A stretch of DNA of 64,000 bases. Origin: Methylobacter sp015476545. Its GTDB lineage: Bacteria; Pseudomonadota; Gammaproteobacteria; Methylococcales; Methylomonadaceae. This document shows, piece after piece, positions 35,949 through 43,860 of the stretch. Made by a program: the position numbers and the translations under genes. Within the stretch, counting starts at the first letter, position 1. Every line of letters starts with the position of its first letter. The notes beneath the pieces are model-generated. The model worked only from the letters and a program-made list of their open reading frames with translations. It was not told where the DNA came from and made no database searches. Location: contig NZ_CP197401.1 in assembly GCF_052162025.1 (NCBI RefSeq), forward strand, positions 2,666,001-2,730,000, written 5' to 3'.

Positions 35949-37298
35949 CTATTTTAAGGCAGCCGTCACCAGCAGTCCGATCACTGGCTGTCCTGCTTCC
36001 TTGCGCAGCACAACCGTGTCCGCCGCGCACATATCAAAGCCCGAAGCCGTCAAGGCAGCCTTTATATACTCATGCGTATGCGCATAACGGCCATGAGGGT
36101 TTAATTTAAAGCCGTTACCACTGTCTTCATTGCTCTTTTCCACGGTAAAAACCAGACTACCCGCTGCATTCAGCGCATGCGCGGCAGCCTGCAGAAAAGG
36201 ACCGAGCTCGCCAAAATAAACCAGTGTATCAGCAGAAACGATCAGATCGAATAAGGCTTTATACCGGCTTAAATATTCCACCAGATCGGCTTCGATCAGT
36301 TCGTCATAGACATTGCGCCCCCTTGCCTTGTTCAGCATGCCGGAGGACAGGTCAACTCCGACCAGTGTACGGACATAAGGCCGCAGCAAAGGCCCGCACA
36401 ACCCGGTGCCGCAGCCTGCATCCAGCACTCTGAGTTCCTGTCGGGGCTCGGGGAAAAGCACGGAGACAGCCTGCGTGACCAACTCGGGCGCCCGATAACC
36501 AAGCCCGTTTAGCACTGTGTCGAAGCTGGCCGCAAATTTGTCGAATATGTCCTGTATGTAAGCCTGTGAAGCCCGGTCGGGAATGTCTTCGCCTAAAAGG
36601 GCGGAAAGATGATGCTTCGCAATCGGACTCTCGGGATCGGCTTCGATCCAGCGCTGCAAAACGCTTCTGGCCTGCTCGGGCTGACCCGTTTTCAACATCA
36701 TCCGCCACAAACTTTCATAAGCGTATTTGTGGTTAGGTTTTATAGCAATGGCTTGCTGGTAGGCGGCTGCCGCCTTGTAGTATTCGTCCTGCTCCTGATA
36801 AGTATTGCCGAGATTCTGGAAGACATCGGCGTTGCCCGGACTTAGCTCGGCGGCTCTCAGCAATACGTGCACCGATTCCTCGTACTCGCCTAGGTTTCTT
36901 AGCACAACGCCCAGATTATTGCAGGCACTGGCGTGATTGGGCATCATGTCGATCACTTTCCGATACGTTTCGGCCGCCTTTTGCATGTCGCCTGTCTCCT
37001 TGTAGACATTGCCCAGGTTATTGCAGGCGTCCAGGTAGAACGGATTAATCCGGAGCGCCTGACTGATGCTGGTGATGGCCTTGTCGCTCTGGCCGGCCTG
37101 ATGCAGCAGCACACCCAGGAAATGCAGAGCATCGGGATTGTCCGGTTGGCTTTTCAAAATTGATCTATAGACTTTCTCGGCTTCACCAAAATGCCCCTTT
37201 TGGTGCATGCTAATCGCCGACGATAAGGCACTGCTCGGATCTGTCTGTTTTCGTCGTTTGTTTTTCTTGGCTGCAAACCGTCGTTCATTAGATTTCAT
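35949..37298 (-). CDS. TPR-repeat protein with C-terminal SAM methyltransferase domain
   Basis: A 449-residue fusion. After a very basic N-terminus (RRFAAKKNKRRKQ) come about six TPR repeats (ACNNLGNVYKETGDMQKAAE and similar, residues ~25-235). A class I methyltransferase domain starts near 240, with the SAM motif VLDAGCGTGLCGPL near 292 and GVDLSSGMLNKARGRN near 315. TPR-methyltransferase fusions modify sugars or proteins in many bacteria; the substrate here is unknown. It stands as a single gene, away from the polysaccharide genes. Confidence 0.85.
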   Translation of the reverse strand: MKSNERRFAAKKNKRRKQTDPSSALSSAISMHQKGHFGEAEKVYRSILKSQPDNPDALHFLGVLLHQAGQSDKAITSISQALRINPFYLDACNNLGNVYKETGDMQKAAETYRKVIDMMPNHASACNNLGVVLRNLGEYEESVHVLLRAAELSPGNADVFQNLGNTYQEQDEYYKAAAAYQQAIAIKPNHKYAYESLWRMMLKTGQPEQARSVLQRWIEADPESPIAKHHLSALLGEDIPDRASQAYIQDIFDKFAASFDTVLNGLGYRAPELVTQAVSVLFPEPRQELRVLDAGCGTGLCGPLLRPYVRTLVGVDLSSGMLNKARGRNVYDELIEADLVEYLSRYKALFDLIVSADTLVYFGELGPFLQAAAHALNAAGSLVFTVEKSNEDSGNGFKLNPHGRYAHTHEYIKAALTASGFDMCAADTVVLRKEAGQPVIGLLVTAALK

Positions 37299-37637
37299 GA
37301 TATTTTGGTCTTATATCTACTTGATTAAACCGCTATATCTTAATTGTAATCGGGATTATTGCCAGCCGCACTGCAATCATCCTACTTTATGTTGTTATGA
37401 TTATTGGTCTTGACGGAGGGAGAAAATTGTCCGTGCCGCTGAAGCAGCAATTACCTGATGAGCTGTTTCAGCTCCGCAGATAGTGGCATTATCAACAGCA
37501 TGATAGTTTTTTAAAGGCTTGCCCCGGCAATAAAGATCTATTTTTATGCTATTCAAAGGGGAAATGCATTGAGCCCGTGTTGCGCTCAATGTCAATGACG
37601 GGCTTTACTTTTCGTTAATGCGTTTGCTCGTTTGATT
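37299..37637. other. Intergenic region with two hairpins
   Basis: The gap between two minus-strand genes. GCTGAAGCAGC (from 37439) pairs with GCTGTTTCAGC through one G-U pair. GAGCCCGT...ACGGGC at 37571-37602 forms a second hairpin placed just after the stop of the gene ending at 37638, a possible transcript end. No coding sequence is recognised. Confidence 0.35.
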
Positions 37638-38582
37638 TCAATTGACGCCATAGACAATCTCAAAGATTTCTTCAATTGAGGCGGTTGATTCGTCAATGAT
37701 GTATACGCTGTTATTCGGATAGAAAGCATAGATTTTATCGCTCTGGTGCTTATAGCGAAATTGGTCACCATGCTGGATCATGGGCGTACCGATGCCTTTG
37801 TTAATGAAATCCTGAATCGCCTCAAGCTTCGGGCTGTAATAGTGCTTGACGCCATGCACTACATTTTCCAGATGGCGTTCGTTTGGATTATCCAGATTAA
37901 GCAGAGCGTATAAATCATAATCACCGTGTATATATTGCATGCACGTAGAATGCTTGGCGCTATCCATCCATGCATGACTGTTTCTCCAGTTCGGCACTGC
38001 CGCCTCGTCAAAACTGGCAGGCGCATCTTCCCTGGAAATCATCAGGCAGCCATAATATTCACTGTTGATGTCGGTATCCACGGCAAAACAGCCTTTTTCG
38101 CTGCCATACCGCTTGAATATTTTTTTTGATTTTTCAAGGGGCGTTTTGTCTTTAAGGAACTCATCCCAAGCCTCGACAGCTTTTGCATACTTTCCATCCT
38201 TAAAAGCCTGCGCCCCCGTCAAGGTAGGATCAACCACCAGGCCGGCGGTTTTTGCATGAATAATGTGGCCGGAAGCGAATGGTATATAAACGTCGCAATC
38301 GGCTGTCTTTGCCTTGCAGTCTATCGGCTTCGGATACATATTCTTATTGCCGATGTATTTCAACGACTCGGGATTGGTCGCTCTGACCAGGATAATGTGA
38401 TTGAAGACCTGGGCCGCTGCTTTAAAAACATCAATGTCGTCCCGCCTGATGCCTAATCTGCTGTCGCCCCAGTCAAAGGGTTTGATCTTTCTTAATACGT
38501 GAGCGTGCTTGAACGAATCGCTGTGCATCTGGCTACGCCGGTTTGCCTGTACTTCAGGTTGTGCAAGTTTGCTGTATCTCAT
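37638..38582 (-). CDS. Candidate ExoY/edema-factor-like nucleotidyl cyclase
   Basis: A protein of about 314 residues from the ATG at 38582, which has GGAGAG 5 nt upstream; earlier starts (ATG 38624, TTG 38630) lack a ribosome site. Several blocks follow the order of anthrax edema factor and Pseudomonas ExoY. FNHIILVRATNPESLKYI corresponds to the xxxRPVNxxxTxLI block. MYPKPIDCKAKTADCDVYIP has the K..K.K pattern of the ATP-binding lysines. HGDYDLYALLNL corresponds to the metal-binding DYDLF motif, and GTPMIQHGDQF to the HG(D/T)E segment. No secretion signal is seen. If real, it makes cAMP or cGMP, usually after activation in a eukaryotic host. No toxin-delivery genes are nearby. Confidence 0.55.
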   Translation of the reverse strand: MRYSKLAQPEVQANRRSQMHSDSFKHAHVLRKIKPFDWGDSRLGIRRDDIDVFKAAAQVFNHIILVRATNPESLKYIGNKNMYPKPIDCKAKTADCDVYIPFASGHIIHAKTAGLVVDPTLTGAQAFKDGKYAKAVEAWDEFLKDKTPLEKSKKIFKRYGSEKGCFAVDTDINSEYYGCLMISREDAPASFDEAAVPNWRNSHAWMDSAKHSTCMQYIHGDYDLYALLNLDNPNERHLENVVHGVKHYYSPKLEAIQDFINKGIGTPMIQHGDQFRYKHQSDKIYAFYPNNSVYIIDESTASIEEIFEIVYGVN

Positions 38583-39075
38583 TGACTCTCCATAAATCCT
38601 GCCTGCCGACTTCATCTTATCCATATCCAACTGTCTATTTAGTCATTGATTGATCGGCATGGAGAGCTTGTATTCACTCTCCTCAATTTCAAGCTGGCTT
38701 CCCATGCAGAAACTGGCCGCAGTCTTCAATGTCCCGGTATTTTGAAGAACCGTCTGGAATCTCTCATTAATTCACACCGAGAGAGCCGGTTACGAGGTAT
38801 AACGCTCCAACTGACCTGCCAGAAATTAGAATTGCTCTAAACTCGGTTGATGTAAGTCCGGCAACTCCGAAAGACAATCAGAATCGCTAACTCCAGAGAG
38901 AAACCATTATTGCTTAATTTTATTTCGGAATTATTAAGAAATTCTTAGCTAGCGCAATAACGTGAGTTATTTATATCCATACGAAGGTTGTGGCAGAAAA
39001 TCGACTTTAGCAATGCTTAATAAGGCCTACTTTACGGCCTTTCAAAAAATATAATCGGATAAGCTATTTTAAGAT
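38583..39075. other. Intergenic region, no gene recognised
   Basis: About 490 bp between the cyclase candidate and the family A repeat. A small AAGGCC/GGCCTT hairpin occurs near 39025-39045. No coding region or convincing regulatory site is seen beyond the likely promoter of the cyclase candidate. Confidence 0.3.
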
Positions 39076-39486
39076 CTGATGTGACGCACGGAAGATTTTT
39101 CCCGTTTGCCGCGCCGAGCACTGCAGCTTTTAGCGGAGGTAGGCTAGGTTGCCAAACCCAGCATTTGAAGCCTCTCAATCTTCGTAGGGTACGCATCGCG
39201 TACCTGTTCAGGGCTTTTCGGCACGCCACAAGTCCGGAAAGGTACGCGATGCGTACCCTACCGTGGATTTTGCCTTGATCTTGGCAGGGCAGCGGGGTAG
39301 GCTGGGTTGCTAAACCCAGCATTTCGGCCGCCCCTGCCGGGTTTCCGCTAAAGCTCCAACCCAGCCTACACAGGCTGTTAAAAGCAAGTAACTCGCCTTC
39401 CGGTGCGACAAACCCGACTAACACAACCGCCGCGCTAGCGATACTTTATTAGATCGATCTAACTTCAACTAACTGCGTAACATCAG
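39076..39486. repeat. Family A repeat element, uninterrupted (empty IS site)
   Basis: A 411-bp element starting CTGATGTGACGCA and ending GCGTAACATCAG. It contains two inverted palindromes, GGTACGC-n3-GCGTACC, around 39188-39205 and 39240-39257. The position equivalent to the IS110 junctions is AG at 39186-39187 and is intact, giving the pre-insertion sequence. No target duplication is obvious. No coding capacity. Confidence 0.8.
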
Positions 39487-40176
39487 TTAATATCGAGAGA
39501 GCCGCGAGTAGGTGCGCGCTAATGCTGCCTCTCAAGCCAAGCACCGCATTCATTTTTTCTAATCGCTCGCTCATGCCAATTTTTGTCAAGAATCGTCATC
39601 TGGATTAAGGAGAATCGCTATTTCCGCTTTCCGGACTTGCGCCATGAAAATTTAAGACGAGCCAATAGAAAAAATTCCCAGCGTAAAGGCAACATCAGCA
39701 ATTCAGCCCTAAATCTCTAGAATCAGCCAAAGAATTTGCAAGGCAATAACAGAAGCATAGATAAACTGTTAGAGGCTTTTTAACCCGTTTGGCTTTAATA
39801 AAATTTTTATAGTAGGTGACTGGCGGCTTCAGCAATTACGAAGGCTCTAATTGAGCCGTCGAGAATGCAGAGATCCTTAGTAAAAATATATTTGTCGAAG
39901 AGTTAAATTCATTGCTAAAAAATCTAATTTATCTATATACTGTGACTAGCATTTATGCGTATCTTTCTACTGGTTTTGATTTCTCTGTATCCCGCTATAG
40001 GCCGAATAACAGGGGGTTTCAACCCGGTCAAAATATTATTCATTAAGTTTTGCTCCGCCAGTATTTTAAGTTCTACCATTGGATGCAGTGAGACGTTTGA
40101 GCCGGCTTTATTGTTAAGGCTGGGATTTATAAAGCCAACAGAAATTGGCGATTTTTTTTAAGTTTAAGAGTGAAAT
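39487..40176. other. Intergenic region and cold-shock gene leader
   Basis: A ~690-bp gap before the cold-shock gene. The last 200 bp probably form its promoter and long 5' leader, as is usual for cspA genes. A short open frame at 39955-40161 lies within that leader and shows no family features. Nothing else is recognised. Confidence 0.35.
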
Positions 40177-40386
40177 ATGTCAGAGCAAGTCGTAGGTACC
40201 GTTAAGTGGTTCAATGATGAAAAAGGGTTTGGATTTATTGAACAAGAAGGTGGTAAAGATGTTTTTGTTCATCACAGTGCAATTAACGGCACCGGTCGCA
40301 AAACCTTGCGCGAAGGCCAAAAAGTTACTATGCAGGTAACTCAAGGTCAAAAAGGCCCGCAAGCTGAGAATGTGACCCCAGCGTAA
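40177..40386 (+). CDS. cspA: Cold-shock protein (CspA family)
   Basis: A 69-residue single OB-fold protein binding single-stranded RNA and DNA. VVGTVKWFNDEKGFGFIEQE contains RNP1 (KGFGFI), and KDVFVHHSAI contains RNP2 (VFVHH). Length is typical. It is monocistronic: a strong terminator follows 15 nt after the stop. Whether it responds to cold or is constitutive cannot be told. Confidence 0.95.
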   Translation: MSEQVVGTVKWFNDEKGFGFIEQEGGKDVFVHHSAINGTGRKTLREGQKVTMQVTQGQKGPQAENVTPA

Positions 40387-40400
40387 CCAACCCCAAAATC

Positions 40401-40435
40401 AAGCCCAAAAGTCGATAGACTTTTGGGCTTATTTT
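40401..40435 (+). terminator. Rho-independent terminator of the cold-shock gene
   Basis: AAGCCCAAAAGTC (40401-40413) pairs with GACTTTTGGGCTT (40418-40430) around a 4-nt loop and is followed by ATTTT. Confidence 0.9.
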
Positions 40436-40686
40436 GCATGCGAAATAACTGCCGGTTCGCTTCGGCCATGCATTGGGAGCTAAAACCTTTTCAGGTTTAT
40501 TTATTAAAGCTTCCCTGTACTATTTGATATAGTCATTGTTGGCATTCTCTCATTTAGCAAGACTGCTGTCTTGCTTATAGACTTTCTCGCAGGCCTTGCG
40601 ATTCTCTGATTGCGGCCGCCCAGCTACCGTTTTTTTCAGCAAAAGTCAGATTTATACCAAACCGATACGGTAACGGAGTCTTTGCC

Positions 40687-41160
40687 ATGCCTGAGTTTTC
40701 CTTAAACACAAACTGGCTGATCCCTGCGCCTGTTGAAGCCGTCTGGCCGTGCCTGATCGATACTGAAAACTGGCCGTCCTGGTGGAAATATGTGATATCG
40801 GTTGAGGAAATAGAATCGGGAGATGCGTCCGGCATCAACAATATCAGGCGTTATTACTGGCGCACCTGCTTGCCGTACACGCTGATGCTTAATTTATGCG
40901 TCACTGAAATACAGCCTCGTCGTTTTATCGCCGTAAAGGTTGACGGCGATCTGCAAGGTCATGGCTATTGTCAATTATGCCCGGACTCCACTAACAGCCG
41001 CACTGAAGTTGAATTCAGATGGCAGGTGCAAACCTGCAAACCCTGGATGAACCGATTTGCCACATTAGCCGCGCCGATTTTTGCATGGAACCATGCACGC
41101 GTCATGAAGTCTGGAGAAGAAAGCTTGATCCGATACCTGTCAACGGTTAAAAATTTATAA
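40687..41160 (+). CDS. SRPBCC-family lipid/ligand-binding protein
   Basis: A 157-residue protein of the START/Bet v 1-like fold. The start SLNTNWLIPAPVEAVWPCLI followed by WPSWWKYV is the typical polyketide-cyclase/SRPBCC opening, and MNRFATLAAPIFAWNHARVM forms the C-terminal helix. GGAG lies 8 nt before the ATG. Such proteins bind hydrophobic ligands in the cytoplasm; the ligand here is unknown. It precedes ettA by 64 bp on the same strand. Confidence 0.8.
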   Translation: MPEFSLNTNWLIPAPVEAVWPCLIDTENWPSWWKYVISVEEIESGDASGINNIRRYYWRTCLPYTLMLNLCVTEIQPRRFIAVKVDGDLQGHGYCQLCPDSTNSRTEVEFRWQVQTCKPWMNRFATLAAPIFAWNHARVMKSGEESLIRYLSTVKNL

Positions 41161-41224
41161 ATAACATGGAATAATAGTAAACATCAGGTTACCCTTTATC
41201 AATTTACAACTGATACGCAAAAAT

Positions 41225-42892
41225 ATGGCGCAATACATATATTCAATGAATCGGGTAGGGAAAATTGTCCCGCCCAAAAAATACATACTCAAGGATATTT
41301 CGCTATCCTTCTTTCCCGGCGCCAAAATCGGCGTGCTGGGTTTGAACGGTTCCGGTAAATCGACATTGCTGCGAATCATGGCCGGCATCGATAAAGAAAT
41401 CGAAGGTGAAGCGATTCCGCTAAAAGGCACTAATATTGGTTATCTGCCGCAGGAACCGCAATTAGACCCCAATAAAACCGTGCGCGGCAATATCGAAGAA
41501 GCCGTTGCCGAAACCAAAGCGATCCTGGACCGTTTTAACGAAGTCAGCAATGCTTTTGCCGATCCTGACGCCGATTTCGACGCCTTACTGGCAGAACAGG
41601 CCGAGCTGCAGGAAAAGATTGAAGCGGCCGGCGCCTGGGAGCTGGACAGGAAACTGGAAATTGCGGCCGATGCATTGCGCCTGCCGGACTGGGATGCCGA
41701 TGTGACCAAATTATCCGGTGGCGAAAAACGCCGCGTCGCCCTGTGCCGGTTGTTGCTATCCAATCCGGACATGCTGCTGCTGGACGAGCCCACCAACCAT
41801 CTGGACGCCGAATCGGTCGCCTGGCTGGAACGCTTCCTGCACGATTATCCCGGCACTGTCGTCGCAGTAACGCACGACCGTTATTTCCTGGATAATGTCG
41901 CCGGTTGGATTCTGGAACTGGATAGAGGCTCGGGCATTCCATGGGAAGGCAATTACTCCAGCTGGCTGGAACAAAAAGGCCGCCGCCTGGAACTGGAGGA
42001 AAAGCAGGAATCTTCCCGCCAAAAAGCCATGAAAGCCGAGCTCGAATGGGTGCGTTCGAATCCCAAAGGCCGTCATGCCAAAAGCAAGGCCCGTCTGGCG
42101 CGCTTTGAGGAATTGTCATCCCAGGAAGTACAAAAACGCAATGAGACTCAGGAAATTTATATTCCGCCCGGTCCACGCCTGGGCGATGTAGTGATCGAAG
42201 CGGATAACATCAGCAAGGGCTTCGGCGACCGGCTGCTGTTCAACGGCCTGAGCTTCAAACTGCCGCCGGGCGGCATCGTCGGCATTATCGGACCTAACGG
42301 CGCAGGTAAAACCACGCTGTTCCGTATGATGGCGGGCCTGGAGCAGCCCAGCTCAGGTTCGCTGACCATGGGACAAACCGTGCAGTTGGCCTATGTTGAC
42401 CAGTTGCGCGACAACATGGACCCGAACAAGACCGTCTTTGAAGAAATTTCCGACGGTTTGGATATGATTACGGTCGGTAGGTATGAAACGCCTTCGCGCT
42501 CTTATGTCGGGCGTTTTAACTTTAAAGGCGCTGATCAGCAAAAACGCATCGGCGAGCTTTCCGGCGGCGAGCGCAACCGCGTACATTTAGCCAAGCTGCT
42601 GAAAACCGGCGGCAACGTATTGCTGCTTGACGAGCCGACCAACGATCTCGACGTTGAAACCTTACGCGCTCTGGAAGAAGCCTTGCTCGCCTTCCCCGGC
42701 TGCGCCGTGGTTATCTCGCATGACCGCTGGTTCCTGGACAGAATCGCCACGCACATGCTGGCCTTTGAAGGCGACAGCAACGTGGTCTGGTTTGAAGGCA
42801 ACTATCAGGACTACGAAGCTGACCGCCATCGCCGCCTGGGCAGCGATGCGGATAACCCTCACCGGTTGAAATACAAAAAGCTGGCTCAATAG
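41225..42892 (+). CDS. ettA: Energy-dependent translational throttle protein EttA (ABC-F)
   Basis: A 555-residue ABC-F ATPase that binds the ribosomal E site and gates the first elongation step according to ATP/ADP level. Two ATPase domains are complete: Walker A GLNGSGKST near 40 and GPNGAGKTT near 357; signatures KLSGGEKRR and ELSGGERNR; Walker B LLLDEPTNHLD and LLLDEPTNDLD. MAQYIYSMNRVGKIVPPKK is the exact EttA start, and the linker and arm regions are present. A hairpin follows the stop. Confidence 0.96.
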   Translation: MAQYIYSMNRVGKIVPPKKYILKDISLSFFPGAKIGVLGLNGSGKSTLLRIMAGIDKEIEGEAIPLKGTNIGYLPQEPQLDPNKTVRGNIEEAVAETKAILDRFNEVSNAFADPDADFDALLAEQAELQEKIEAAGAWELDRKLEIAADALRLPDWDADVTKLSGGEKRRVALCRLLLSNPDMLLLDEPTNHLDAESVAWLERFLHDYPGTVVAVTHDRYFLDNVAGWILELDRGSGIPWEGNYSSWLEQKGRRLELEEKQESSRQKAMKAELEWVRSNPKGRHAKSKARLARFEELSSQEVQKRNETQEIYIPPGPRLGDVVIEADNISKGFGDRLLFNGLSFKLPPGGIVGIIGPNGAGKTTLFRMMAGLEQPSSGSLTMGQTVQLAYVDQLRDNMDPNKTVFEEISDGLDMITVGRYETPSRSYVGRFNFKGADQQKRIGELSGGERNRVHLAKLLKTGGNVLLLDEPTNDLDVETLRALEEALLAFPGCAVVISHDRWFLDRIATHMLAFEGDSNVVWFEGNYQDYEADRHRRLGSDADNPHRLKYKKLAQ

Positions 42893-42900
42893 TGTCAGTC

Positions 42901-42929
42901 GTATGGAGCGGGAATAACCCGCTCCATAC
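42901..42929. terminator. Hairpin between convergent ettA and tusC
   Basis: GTATGGAGCGGG pairs perfectly with CCCGCTCCATAC around 5 nt. It lies 8 bp after ettA and close to the end of tusC on the other strand, fitting a bidirectional transcript end, although the T-run is missing. Confidence 0.6.
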
Positions 42930-42937
42930 CCGATCCC

Positions 42938-43303
42938 TTAGCCCGCAAACACAACGTCATACCGCTTCATCAGCCCGGCTATATCCTTTCGGTAAAACTC
43001 CTGCACCGGCAGACATAAATCGCCCGGTTTTAACCCTCTCTCTTGCAGGGATTCAACTTCCGTATAAATATTATGTACATCATAGATTTCCAGCGCCTTA
43101 AAGATGGCGGCCGTATCCTTCATGCCCGCAATACCGGGTTGCTGGCCGTTTTTCAGATGGAAAACACCATCATCCAATAACAGGATCGCGACTTGCTGAT
43201 CGAATGCTGCCGTGGTCAGAACAATATCGAGCATTTCCTGAACCTGGCCGCCGCTGTGCGCCGGTTTGCGCAATACAAACAAATATTTTTTCATTTCTTT
43301 CAA
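42938..43303 (-). CDS. tusC: Sulfur relay protein TusC (DsrF-like)
   Basis: A 121-residue DsrE-superfamily protein. KYLFVLRKPAHSGGQVQEML and LLLDDGVFHLKNGQQP match TusC/DsrF. TusBCD carries sulfur from TusA to TusE for 2-thiolation of tRNA wobble uridines. The start overlaps the tusD stop by 4 bp; a second ATG three codons in is also possible. No tusB follows, since ettA lies directly downstream on the other strand. Confidence 0.88.
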   Translation of the reverse strand: MKEMKKYLFVLRKPAHSGGQVQEMLDIVLTTAAFDQQVAILLLDDGVFHLKNGQQPGIAGMKDTAAIFKALEIYDVHNIYTEVESLQERGLKPGDLCLPVQEFYRKDIAGLMKRYDVVFAG

Positions 43304-43689
43304 CCAAAAACGATGAAACGATCAGCTTCCAGCGTAGCCTCAACCAATTGCCCCAGCCCTGAAATACGAAAGCCCTCAGCCAGATCATTATCGGCCTTGC
43401 CCTGCCTTTTGCCTTCGTCCGTGCACAATAAACCGCGCCGCTGGGCGGCAGAGATACAAATGACCAGGTCAATTTGATGCTGCCGCGCCAATTCACTCCA
43501 CTGCGCCGTGAACTGAAGCTCATCATCCGGGGGCGTGGCGTACCTGAAGGCATGATAGATGCCTTCATGATAAAAAAACACCCGAAACACTTCGTGCCCC
43601 TGTGCCAAAACGGCCTTGATAAACTGATAGGCAGTATGGCCGGCATTCGACTGATAAGGACAGGTATTAACTTGAATGGCAAATTTCAT
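43300..43689 (-). CDS. tusD: Sulfur relay protein TusD (DsrE-like)
   Basis: A 129-residue protein. MKFAIQVNTCPYQSNAGHTA and FYHEGIYHAF match TusD, and the cysteine in LVICISAAQRRGL near residue 78 is the persulfide-carrying residue. It is the first gene of a two-gene operon with tusC. TusB and TusE are not encoded nearby. Confidence 0.9.
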   Translation of the reverse strand: MKFAIQVNTCPYQSNAGHTAYQFIKAVLAQGHEVFRVFFYHEGIYHAFRYATPPDDELQFTAQWSELARQHQIDLVICISAAQRRGLLCTDEGKRQGKADNDLAEGFRISGLGQLVEATLEADRFIVFG

Positions 43690-43860
43690 TATTAAAAGAA
43701 TAGTTAGACATAGAATAAATACACTCGGAACCCTCGAGAACAGCCTTGTTGATAGTGACGATCTTAGCCTATTATAATCCTATAAAATATCAATAGTCGG
43801 CTGTCAGGCCGTTATTTCATTATTTTCGGAACCAATCCTGTCTCACTCAGTCTCATCGCC

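Noticed and set aside
39188..39257. Paired palindromes in family A repeats as a CRISPR array
   Set aside because: There are only two inverted palindromes per element and no direct repeats with spacers; no cas genes are present.
39487..39574. Minus-strand start MSERLEKMNAVLGLRGSISA running into the repeat at 39486
   Set aside because: It looks protein-like and might be a gene cut by the repeat, but no continuation is visible on the other side and there is no ribosome site.
39955..40161. 68-codon frame just before the cold-shock gene
   Set aside because: It lies in the presumed long leader, has no ribosome site and resembles no family.
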